A stretch of DNA of 64,000 nucleotides, from assembly GCF_018446385.1 (NCBI RefSeq), contig NC_055990.1, forward strand, positions 29,907,891-29,971,890, written 5' to 3'. The notes beneath the pieces are model-generated. The model was not told where the DNA came from. It saw only the letters and a list, made by a program, of their open reading frames with translations, and made no database searches. The position numbers and the translations under genes were made by a program. Source of the stretch: Zingiber officinale (taxonomy: Eukaryota > Streptophyta > Magnoliopsida > Zingiberales > Zingiberaceae). Shown piece by piece: positions 27,804-38,368 of the stretch; position 1 is the first letter of the stretch; every line of letters begins with the position of its first letter.

Positions 27804-30800
27804 ATGGCGACGGCGTCCTTCCGGTCGGCCACGGGGCGCTCCTCGGTAGGCAAGGGCAGAGAAGCCGCCCCCTCCGCTGGAGGCGCCAGCAAATCCAGCC
27901 GCAGCGGGACCAACCGCAGATCGAGGAGCCTCGGCCGATACTCCGGACGCTTCCCCCCGACCCCTCCTGGCACCGACGACTTCGCGACCCCCCGCAGCAG
28001 GTTCGTCAACAAGGTCCGCGGGGCCGGTATCCCCGAAGTCAGCGTCGATGACCTCGCAGAGGAGTTCTTTCGGGCGAGGGCGGAGTCGGATGAGGAAAGC
28101 GACGTTTCCTGCGCCAGGAATCGGGGCCGGAGCTCTGTCGCAAGCTACTTGAGAGGGACGGAGTCGTCTCGCCAGCGCGGGAGGTCGGTTTCGAGGCCTC
28201 CTGATCGCCAGGCAGTGCTTCCTAAGGGCGTGCCCGATCGCGTCTCGAGGCGTCGGCGATCCGTCTCGGTTGCTCGGCATCGCTACAGCGACACGGAGGT
28301 ATTTGTCTCCTCGCTTTGACGAAGTCAATTTTGACTAAATTTGCTGGTTTTAGTTTCGACCGATGTGGCATTCTGCAACGAAGTCATCACTTATGAAAGA
28401 TGTAACTACACATCTTTCATCATGGAGAAGCATCTATTTTGCTGCTAAATTGTGCCATCAATGATTGCTTTTGCATCGTTTCCACTAGATTATGAATAGA
28501 ACTCTTTTAGAGCCTTTAAACCATGCACGGGTATAATATTGATCCTCTCTAATTCACTACAGAATGATGTGGAATCTCAAAGCTCGAGCATTAAAAGTAA
28601 ACCAAAGACTTCTTGCAACAATGTATTGCAGCTGTCTTCATCACATAGGGCAGTGAAGAACGGTGTTCTGAGCAGGTCTATGAGTCAAAAGAATTTTTAC
28701 CACTCACAGGATAACTACTCGGTAATTTCATACTTTCCATGAACTTGATTCTCCCTTTCATTTGAGATAGTCTTAAAAATTTTCTATACTTTAGAAAGAA
28801 TGGCAAAGAGTCATACCCGATTCTGGTAGAGAGAAGTTTTTTTTTCTTGATCATTGCTATGTCATTTCACCATACTAACCATATGTCTGGGGTACAACTA
28901 CTCAAATATCTGATGGATGTATTTTGCTTTGGGTGTTTGTTTGTTGCAGAGCCATTCTTCTTCATTAACTGATGATGAAGCTCGAGATTTCCGTTCAGGA
29001 ACGTGTGTCGATGAAAAGACATTCCAAACAATCTATGAGGTTTTGTCACATTGATCAAGATCATCATTTCAGCCTAATCTGATCATTTGTCTCTTTTTAT
29101 TCTAATGATTATTGGTCTCCAACAAAATAAATTTTGTTGATCTCATTGTAATTTTAGAGGGTTAATAAAGTAGTTTACCAGAATAACATAATTTGACAAT
29201 TTTGATCAAACGTTGGATGTCTTGTGCTATTTTTTTTCTTTGATTTTAATGGCTGGTTAATGTATTTATTTATTTTTTTAATCCTTATCATTCTCTATAC
29301 AGCTCAGGGCTACAAAAGAATCATCAGAGTATTCTAATGGGAATAACATTCAGCCAAAAAGCTCTGAAGCTCTGGAAACTATTGTTGAAATCAGAAGAAA
29401 CTACACAACCAAGCTTGAACAGGCATGTTAAGATTTTATTTCGAGATACATTCAGTTTTACCTTTGTCTTCGAAGTCCTGCCATACTCATTCTAGTTTGT
29501 TTGTCTTTATGGACTATGTAGCCCCTATAAATGGCAGCTTAAGTCATTTGCCCTAAAATGTTCTCTCTTCTTGATCTATGTAGCAAAGTATGTTCTTGAA
29601 CTTGAGCTCCTACCCTAACTGCATGTCTTCAGTAAATAATAACTCATATTTTGCTATTGTTCTTTCACATACACACCCACAATGTCTTCTTTGTTTAGCA
29701 TGGACATGCAATGAATTTACAGTTTTGCTTTGCTCTCAAAGTACATAGAAATTTTGTTGTAGTATCTCGTGGGATCTAACCTTTTGTGATATTTTGAGAT
29801 GCCTATCATCTTTGAAACTTTCTGATTTCTGTTAAATATTTCATTGAAATTAATTCAGTCAGAGAAGCGCAAGCAGGAATTGTTAGCTCAGTTAGCTTGG
29901 GAAGAGGAACGCGGTCAGGAGCTTTGCAAAATTGTGAAAGATTTGCTGCCTTCAACAAGTCCTGCTGTTCCAGAAAGGCAATTGCGGTCAAGAAGAGTAA
30001 GAATTCTGTTATACTAAAAGGTAAATGAATCTCACCGGTATTACAACTAATTGGTTAATACATTTCCCAGAGGAGCAATGACAAAACAAGAATGTCTAAC
30101 CGGTTGACTGAAGAAGCAGAGCAGTACTTAGCAGATTTTCTTAGTAATGTTGAAGATACGGATATATCTTCCTTCGATGGAGAAAGGAGCGATACAAGCT
30201 CAAGCATTAGAGATCCTGGATCAAACATCTTCAAAACAGTAACTCACGACACTTTGATGAGAGCTAGGCCAGTGCCTGCTGACGCGGACGGTGTTCTTCT
30301 TCCTTGGTTGCAATGGGAAACTAGTACTAGTCCATTTTCGCCTTGCAAAGACAAGCCTGGAGTTCCAATTTCCACAGGAAACAACTCATATGCTACTGCT
30401 GCAACAATGCTGACACAGGTTACCATCTGGCCTTAGTTTATCTAACAGTTCGTATTATTAGCTGAGGAGAAAAATGTTTTATAGTTAACAATGATCATGT
30501 CATGATTAATCTCAGGAGGCAGGTGCTGAGATCAGTAATGACAGTAAGATCACGAGCAGTTTGGGGAGTTGGAGCCCTGGAGGAATCGAAAACTCTTCCA
30601 TGGCTTCTCACAACAGAAGTCAAAGCAAGTTCAGATTAGTAGATCATCATTCCAATGGCAGAACATGTGCATCTTCATTCGACATGGACGAGTACCTGAA
30701 CTTGAAGCGAACTGAAGATCTTCTTTTCGAAAGGCTGATACAGAGGCGACGAATAGAATCGGGTGGCATCATCCTCTGTGGAGGACGATTCTTAATCTAG
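27804..30800 (+). CDS. Uncharacterised plant protein, basic Ser/Arg-rich N terminus and coiled coil
   Basis: Seven coding exons, all in phase 0: 27804-28298, 28563-28721, 28950-29039, 29303-29422, 29859-29996, 30071-30418 and 30516-30800, giving 544 residues. I do not recognise a named family. Seen: residues 1-165 are rich in Arg, Ser, Gly and Pro, with RFVNKVRGAGIPEVSVDDLA at about 68-87. Residues about 270-335 form a charged helix (EIRRNYTTKLEQ, KRKQELLAQLAWEEERGQEL, CKIVKDLLP). The exon-6 part contains EEAEQYLADFLSNVED and VLLPWLQWET, and the C terminus has FDMDEYLNLKRTEDLLFERL. The even exon phases and long frames argue for a real gene. The fourth intron has a GC donor (CAG/GCATGT, 29422/29423). 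The start is the first ATG after an acceptor-like CAG at 27798-27800, so a leader intron is possible. Confidence 0.85.
29423..29858 (+). other. GC-AG intron
   Basis: The donor side reads GAACAG/GCATGTTAAG and the acceptor AATTCAG/TCAGAG. Using GC at 29423-29424 keeps phase 0 and gives KLEQ-SEKRKQ across the junction. The nearby GT at 29427-29428 would shift the frame. GC-AG introns are a minor class (about one percent in plants) and are read by the normal spliceosome. Confidence 0.72.
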
Positions 30801-31256
30801 ATTTTCATTGCTTAATCTATCCTTGAATTGTATTGTTTGTCTGAGAACTTGTGCATAATTTTGTAGGGCTGAAGTTAGCATTCATCCTCTTGGAGTGTTT
30901 CCTTTTACTTTCTAATGCTATTCATAATGCAAACAAATAGATGTCATTTCTTAAAAAACTCGTTAAGTTTAAAACTATATTTATATTATCTATATATTGA
31001 ACTCTAAAACTTTTAAAATATTAAAAATAAAATATTTAAATAATATTTTCGGATATAAATATTCCAAAATTATTTATGAAACTATGTGTTATCTTATTAT
31101 TCTTTTATATGAAATAATAATATTAAAGAATTTTTAAATAATATTTGATGATTTTAAAATTTAAGGAATTTTCAATAATGGGCCATCGTTGGCCCAATTA
31201 ATACCCTTCTTTGTGACGGGAGCAGAGGAGGAGGCAGAACCGAAACAAAACAGATC
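30801..31256. other. Spacer between the unrecognised gene and TRAPPC6
   Basis: 3' untranslated region of the upstream gene, AT-rich spacer, then the promoter and short leader of TRAPPC6 from about 31180. No other element seen. Confidence 0.5.
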
Positions 31257-34200
31257 ATGGGGAGGGAGGTAGCAGAGAGCTGCTTCGACGGCTTGATCAT
31301 CGAGATGGTGTCGGCGTACGGCCGGAGGTTCTACGCCACTAAACCGGACCTCGCCTCCCGCCGGATAGAGGCGATCGGCTTTCAGGTCGGCCACCAGCTC
31401 ATCGAGAGGTTTCCCCCCGCTCTTTGTATTGCTTGAAGCCTTCTTCTCAGATGTCTCCTAGGTTTTCGCTTCCTTATCTTCCATATCATTGTGCCCTAGT
31501 TTTAAATTTCTTGGATTGTGTGATTTCGTTGAGTACTTTCGGTTTAGTTAGCAAGAACTATCTTTTCTGGACGATAACTGCGAATGTCAGAAGAATAGAG
31601 ATTCCACGAAGTAGCCGATGGGATAAACATGGTCATTGATATTGTAATTGAACTGTGACTTCTCTTATTTGTACAATTATAGATACTTTACTTGGGTCAA
31701 TCCTATAAGTCTTATCATGATTCATATGTCTAATGAACGGTGAAAAGGCAAACAATTTGATAAATGCGGCGTGAATCAATGCATGGAGATTTTTTTAATT
31801 GTTTAACATCACAATTTAGTTAAACATTGCTATTTAAAGCGCTTCATATCATCATGGCAGCAGTTCGAGAATGTTAAAAATCTGACCCTAGTAATTGTGG
31901 ACGGACGTTTGTTAATATGAGTAGCTGAGGGTACAAAAGAAGATACTCAAGTTGATTAGCAGATTATTTTAGTGGGAAGTTATAGTCTTTCTACTTGTTG
32001 TTGTTAAGTTTGAAATTGTAGTATCTGTCCCATAAAATTTGTTTGTATGGTTAACCAACTGGGCCTTATCATGTTATCAATTTACTTGCATATATTTTGG
32101 TTGATTGCTACTTGAAGTGAACCAATTATCAAATGGATGTACTCCAAGCAAGCATGATTGGTATTGGATTGCCTCATATGCATCTTATTGTTAGCAGACA
32201 CTAATCTTACTGCTAAGATTGTGGTTGCATCATGGTGGCAACAAACATTGCTGGGTTGATACAATAAAAGAAATTCAGAAGTACATGTTTTATTTTATGG
32301 AGATTAAATTTAACATCATACCCATAGTTATAACCGATTAACATTCCATCACATGGCACCCAATCCAAATAGAGATGAGATAACCAGTTTAAAAGCTCAA
32401 TATGAGCTCACTTTTTTGGAATGGAGGATTCTCATGTTATGCCCCTAACACATTGGCTAGATCCAGCCAAGTCTTAGTAATTAGTTGTCTGATTTTATTA
32501 TTTTGTATCTTTGAGGTGGATCAAGTAAACACTTTAGCAAAGAATCTCAATGTGCATTTGGTATGCCTAGAATCCACATTTGACGCCATAGTATGAGAAT
32601 AGTTGCATTGTAAGAGCAATCTGTATAGACTAGTTGGAAGATCATCTTTTGGTACACTGTAGACCCTCTTGAAATGATATTACTCTGTTACATTGCAAAT
32701 TTCCAAGCAAATCACCATCATTGTCCACTTCTACCATGACTTGGGCATTGTCTTCACTATTAGTCCATGAGATTCTTTCTTTTATAGGAAAATTACCTGG
32801 ACCGATGCTCCGTGGAGTGCAGTTGCATCTGCATGTTAAAATTCTAGGCTGGATGATTCTTAAAAAAAATAGACTGCGAACCAGATCTAAGCTTCTACTG
32901 GAGAATATTGGAGACGACTCATTCTACATTCTATGTAACCGGATAAAGGAAATAAGAGAAATTTTCTTCAAATAAAAGTAACACTTGGTAAATGAGAAAG
33001 TGCCATTAGGTAATTGTCTTGATTCTCAACCACTCAAATTTCCTGAGGAAAAAGAGTGATTTATAAACTATAGGGTGTTATGCTCTACTTTTATGTTTGG
33101 TTTAGCAACATTTCCTGAGAGAAAATTTCTCGTTTACTAGCTAAGATACACTGGAGCTCATAGGTTGCATAAAAGAATTGATTGTGCGCTTGTATATCTA
33201 AGTATTTTTGCTAAAAATTCCCATACTTCTGCCCCTCCGATATCAGCATGACATGGTTTCTGAGATCATAAAGATAATATTGTCTATTTCAAAAATCCTT
33301 GACATAATTTTTACTTATCACTTGTCTCTGAGCAGGTATACTGTGGAACGTCCTCGTTTTAGTGATCATCTTGAGGCAATCAAGTTTATATGCAAAGAAT
33401 TCTGGTCAGAACTGTTCAAGAAGCAGATTGATAATTTGAAGACCAATCACAGGGTAGTACGCTTAATAAGAATTTCAATAAGACTGTAGAAGTTTCTTTT
33501 TTAAAAAAGAATTAATACAAACTATTTTCAATATGTTTCAGGGCACCTTTGTTCTGCAAGACAATAAGTTCCGTTGGTTTACTCGTGTATTGATTGATCC
33601 TTCATCAGAAGACAATGAAGCATCTCAGGGCTCTTCATCTGAAGCCACAAGCATGCTTCTACACTTCCCATGTGGAATTATAAGGGGAGCCTTGTCCAAT
33701 GTGGGAATTTCCTGTGCTGTTTCTGCTGACGCATCAAATCTCCCCTCATGTGAGTCTTGCATACTTTTTTTTGCACTGAAGTTTTCCATCTAGATCGCAT
33801 TCTCACATGAAGTTGGAAATGCTACTCGTGCAAATATATAGAAAACAATTCATTTAGAAAATAAATTAATCCAACCAGTTCAGGTTTAAATTTCAATGTC
33901 ATTTATTTCTAAAAAATTAAAAATGTAATTTTTATTTATTTCTGCTTTTATATTTCTAGCATATCAAGTTTTTTTTCATGTTTAAAAAAGTCTATAATAA
34001 CAGTGTAGTTTCCATAATTGTGACTTGAACACCACATGCCTCTTGCCACCAGGACTCTGTTCGCTGATAGAAGAAATTATCTTCGAACAACAGCCTTGAA
34101 GCTTTTATATAGGCTTTTACAATCCAATAAAATAGACACAGCTCAATAAAATAATAAATTAAAGTCTAGAAATAAAATGAGAATAGAATAAATATTTATA

Positions 34201-34449
34201 TAATTATATCTGAACATGATCTAGATCGGGAAATTATCTTTAGTTGTGAACTGATTAATTATACATCAAAATGAGTAGAAGAAGACTGTTTTGACAGGTA
34301 AAAGGATCAAATTGTTAGCCTTTATAGGAATGGTGATGCAATGCTGTTTTTCTCAGTATTCTTTTTTCTTTTTTTGATGTCTAATAGTCTGAACAACTTT
34401 CGGTTTCTGATTAAAAACAGGTTCGTTCATGGTACGCATAAAAGTCTAG
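31257..34449 (+). CDS. TRAPPC6: TRAPP complex subunit 6 (Trs33 homologue)
   Basis: Four coding exons: 31257-31408, 33336-33453, 33542-33749 and 34421-34449, with GT-AG borders and joining phases that give 168 residues, normal for this family. TRAPP tethers transport vesicles and activates Rab GTPases at the Golgi; subunit 6 belongs to its Bet3-like core. Seen: [100 protein letters not shown], and a last exon giving the short tail SFMVRIKV. The start is the first ATG of the exon, at the conserved family start. Intron 1 is 1.9 kb. The retroelement nest begins about 455 bp past the stop codon. Confidence 0.94.
31409..33335 (+). other. Intron 1 of TRAPPC6
   Basis: A 1.93-kb intron of ordinary AT-rich sequence. 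No transposon termini, RNA gene or coding exon recognised within it. Confidence 0.6.
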
Positions 34450-34904
34450 AGAACTCATCAAGGGCATCAGATGCTAATGTCACCGTTTTGATTCTCAAGG
34501 AGTTGCTTGCTACATTTTCCTCTTCTTCGTTTTTTTTAAAGTGAACTAACAAAAATCGTCTTATTATCTATTTCTTGCAACTACACTGCTACTTCTCGAG
34601 AACATATTCGTTTATTTTCCTAGTCTATTGATTTGTCTGAAACAGCTGAGGTGATCACATTCCTGAGCATCTCTGCTGGCAGAATTTGACTTAAATCTAC
34701 CTGGACAAGGTTGCTACATGGAATGTTGTTTGTTTTTTTTAAAAGAAAGTTTAGATGATTAAATTAATACTAATTCTTGTTTAAATATGTTGAATCAAGG
34801 AAAAACTGCTCAAAATTTTCAAGTAACAAACTATTCTTTCTCTTTAGTCTGTGTTAGAAAATTTTGTTTTCACTCTTTGCATGTAAACTTTTCTTGCATG
34901 TAAT
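34450..34904. other. 3' UTR of TRAPPC6 and spacer
   Basis: AT-rich 3' region of TRAPPC6 up to the first LTR of the nest. No separate feature seen. Confidence 0.5.
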
Positions 34905-37002
34905 TATTAGTGCAGGAAGTATTAGATGATCAAACATGGATTTTGATTATGTCAAAGGATTCAAAGTTAAGTTATGTTGTGATTTAACAAGATTGATTGA
35001 GCTTGTAGGAAAGACCTAAGTTGTCTTAGGCAAAAGTCCTAGTGGACTCTAGGCAGGTGGAAAATTTTAGGGGTAGTAACCTTAGGTCCTAGGGGACGAT
35101 AACTCTAGGTGATGGAAATTCCTAACTGAGGTTAGGCAAGTGGAAAATCCTAGGTGGTGGTAACCCTAGGTGATGAAAAGTCTTAGCTGCGGTTAGGTAG
35201 GTGGAAAATCTTAGGGGAGGTAACCTTAGGTCCTAAGGGTAGTAACCCTAGGTTATGGAAAACTCTAGGGGGGAGGTAACCCTAGATCTTAGGGGGTGGT
35301 AACTCTAGGCGGAAAGTCCAGTCAGTCTGAAGGACCGGTCTAGCAACAGACAAGTTCTTCTGAGAGAAGTAGGTGAGGACACATTCCTCGGTAAGAGAAC
35401 AGTAGATATCGGTTCAACTTAGGATTTCTGGAGGAAATCCGAAATTAGAACCGGACAGTCTGAAGGCTGTCAAGTTTTTGATTTATATATTATTTGCTAT
35501 TATGTCTAATTCTATTTTGCAGGAAACTAACAGTTTTGTAGGGTTGGACTTAGCCTTGATCGGTCGATTGAACGGCTGGATCAGTCGATCGAACTCAGTA
35601 CAACAGGATCAGATTTCCAAAGATCAGATCAGGTTCGATCGAGGGATTGGTCGACCGAACTGAGGATACGATTGACCGAACGGTCGATCGAACTGAGGAT
35701 ATGGTGACCGAATCGAGCCAAGTTGATCGGATCAGATAAGGCGGAGACCATCAGCTGATCGGTCGATCGAACGGAGGGATCGATCAACTGAACGAAGGCT
35801 CATCCAGAGAGACTGCATCCGTAGGGGGTGATAACCCTAGGTGATGGAAAGTCCTAGTTGTGGTTAGGTAGGTGGAAAATCCTAGGAGGAGGTAACCCTA
35901 GGTCCTAAGGGTAGTAATCTTAGGTTATGAAAAACTCTAGGGGGAGGTAACCCTAGATCTTAGGGAGTGGTAACCCTAGGCGGAAAGTTCAGTCAGTCTG
36001 GAGGACCAGTCTAGCAACATGTAACTTCTCTTGAGAGGAGTATGTGAGGACGCGTTCCTCGGTGATGGAACAGTAGACATCGGTTCAACCTAGGATTTCC
36101 GGAGGAAATCCTAAGTTAGAACCGAACAGTCTGAAGGTTGTCAAGTTATTGATTTATATATTATTTGTCTAATTCTATTTTGCAGGAAACTAGCAATTTT
36201 GTGGGGTTGGACTTAGCCTTCATTGGTCTATCGAACGGTTGGATCGGTCGATCGAACCCAGTACAGCAGGATCAGATTTCCAGAGATCAGATCGGGTTCG
36301 ATCGCGGGATCGGTCGACCGAACTGAGGATACGGTGATCGGATCGAGCCAGGTTGATCGGATCAGATAAGGCGGAGACCATTAGTTGATCGGTCGATCGA
36401 ATGGAGGGATCGATCGACTAAACGAAGGCTCATCCAGAGACACTGCATCTGGATGGAAGGTCAAGTGGATTCAGCAGGTTCGGTCAACCGAACCTGGGGA
36501 TCGGTCGACCGACCTGGGGATCGGTCGACCGATCCAGGTCGAGTCAAAACTTGATCCCGAGATCAAGGGATCTGGATAAGGTTTGAAGAGGCTATAAAAA
36601 GGGTCTCGGCCAGCTATTTAGAACAACTGAATTCGCAACGATCTTTGAAGCTGCGCACTATACTGAGACGACTCAACAACGCTCACCTGCTGTTCCGACA
36701 AATCGACGAACAAATTCCTAATTCTTTATTGTCGGTAGACTTTATTTTTTGGTACTTGTAATTGCTTACTTGTAAAAGATTTCCGAACTATTAGTGATTG
36801 TCCACCGAAAGTGATCAACGATCGCAGGTCTTGGAGTAGGAGTTGTCACAGGCTCCGAATCAAGTAAAAGAAACTTGTTAGCAATTTCGTTGGTTTCTTT
36901 TCTTTATTCCGTTGCATCATTCTGATTTTTCCAAAATGAACGAATTAGTCATGAGTGTTATTCACTCCCCCATCCCCCCTCAAGCACATCATTGGTCCTA
37001 CA
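34905..37002 (+). repeat. 5' LTR of element G, with internal duplication
   Basis: It ends GGTCCTACA right before the primer site. The start is placed at 34905 by alignment with the related LTR at 37996 (TGTTGGTACAGG there, TATTAGTGCAGG here). It has many copies of the words GGTAACCCTAGGT and GGTCGATCGAAC. A stretch of about 665 bp is duplicated in tandem (roughly 35140-35810 and 35811-36475), which makes it longer than the related 1.3-kb LTR. The TAGGTCCTAAGG and GGAGGACCAGTCTAGCAAC words are shared with that LTR. Confidence 0.75.
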
Positions 37003-37344
37003 ATTGGTATCAGAGCTAGATTGTTCTGATTTAGTGAAACCACCAATTGAGCAGGGGTTCTTTTTTTTTAAAAACAAAATTATATACCATTTTTGCTTAA
37101 AAAAAAAGATTTTTATGCCTTTTGTTTTTTCTTTTCAAAATTATTTTTTAAAAATTCATTTTCATCATTTCACCATTAGTCAATACTAGCAAAATATCAC
37201 ATTTACCAAAATTCGTAATAATATTTTTTTATTATTTTTTAAAATTAGTGAAATATTTTATTTTTCTCCCGTATTGCTAATCCAAGATCAACTCTTGGAA
37301 CATTCGTTTTTTTTTTTTATTGTGTGCGAGATTTCTCCTTTTAA

Positions 37345-37912
37345 ATGACCCACCAAGAAGGTTACAACACAGCCTGTCTGCCTCTTTTCTCCAGCGAAAA
37401 CTTCGACTACTGGAAGGGTCGAATGGAGTATCATCTCAAGATGCAGGTGGAAATGTGGATAATAATCCTAATTGGATTCACATTTCCCACCGAATATGGA
37501 GTCCTCGTCCCTTGTGATAAATGAGACGCACTAACTCGCAAAAAGATTGAAGTTGATGCAAAAGCAACACAGACTCTCCAATGCGACCAACCAAAGAAAA
37601 GCTAAATCGAGTTGGTCCCTTCAACAGTGCAAAGGAATTGTGGGAAAAATTGATCGAGCTGCACGAGGGTACTTCTGACACGAAGGTAAGCAAACGAGAC
37701 TTAATATTAAATAAATTATATAATATAAAAATGCCGGAAGGTGAGTCAGCGAGCTAGCTTTACGCTCGCATACAAGATCTTCTGAACGGACTCCACGCGA
37801 TCCGATAGAAAGTGGAGAACCACAATATAATAAGGTACACACTAAATGTTTTTCCAAGGAATACATTGTGGGCATCAATGGTAGACACCTATAAAGTATT
37901 TGAGGACCTTTC
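37345..37912 (+). pseudogene. gag remnant of element G, left part
   Basis: Copia-type gag start with THQEGYNTA and ENFDYWKGRMEYHLKMQVE, matching the gag of element C at 43075. It is a fossil with a few breaks and is cut off where element E inserted. Confidence 0.7.
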
Positions 37913-37995
37913 TGTTGGGATCGCGTTAGCCGGGTAGAAGGGGGGGTTGAATAGTCCTAAAAAATACAAAATACCCTTCTCGAACTTATAACTTA
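37913..37995 (-). repeat. Outer piece of the 3' LTR of element E
   Basis: 83 bp matching the left edge of the LTR at 62206-63069 with few differences (AGAAGGGG, TTGAATAG, AATACCCTT, CGAACTTATAACTTA). It is cut at 37996 by the start of element C. Confidence 0.8.
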
Positions 37996-38368
37996 TGTTG
38001 GTACAGGACGCATCCGACGATCGAACCTGTGTTTTGATTATGTCAAAGGGTTCAAAGTTAAGTTGTTTTGTTATCTGATATGTTGATTGAGTTTTGCAGG
38101 AAAGTCCTAACTGTGATTAGACAGGTGGAAAACCCTAAGGGGTGGTAACCCTAGGTGATGGAAAACCCTAAGGGGCGGTAACCTTAGGTCCTAGGGGATG
38201 GTAACCCTAGGTGGAGAAAAATCCTAAGGGATGGTAACCTTAGGTCCTAGGGGTGGTAACCCTAGGTGGTGGAAAATCCTAAGGGGGTAACCTTAGGTCC
38301 TAGGGAGAGGTAACCCTAGGTGGCGAAAAAACCTTAGGGGGTGGTAACCCTAGGTCCTAGGGGGTGGT

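Noticed and set aside
27741-28328. Minus-strand 195-codon frame opposite the first exon of the unrecognised gene
   Set aside because: Shadow of a GC-rich exon; the plus-strand frame has in-phase splice sites and continues through six more exons.
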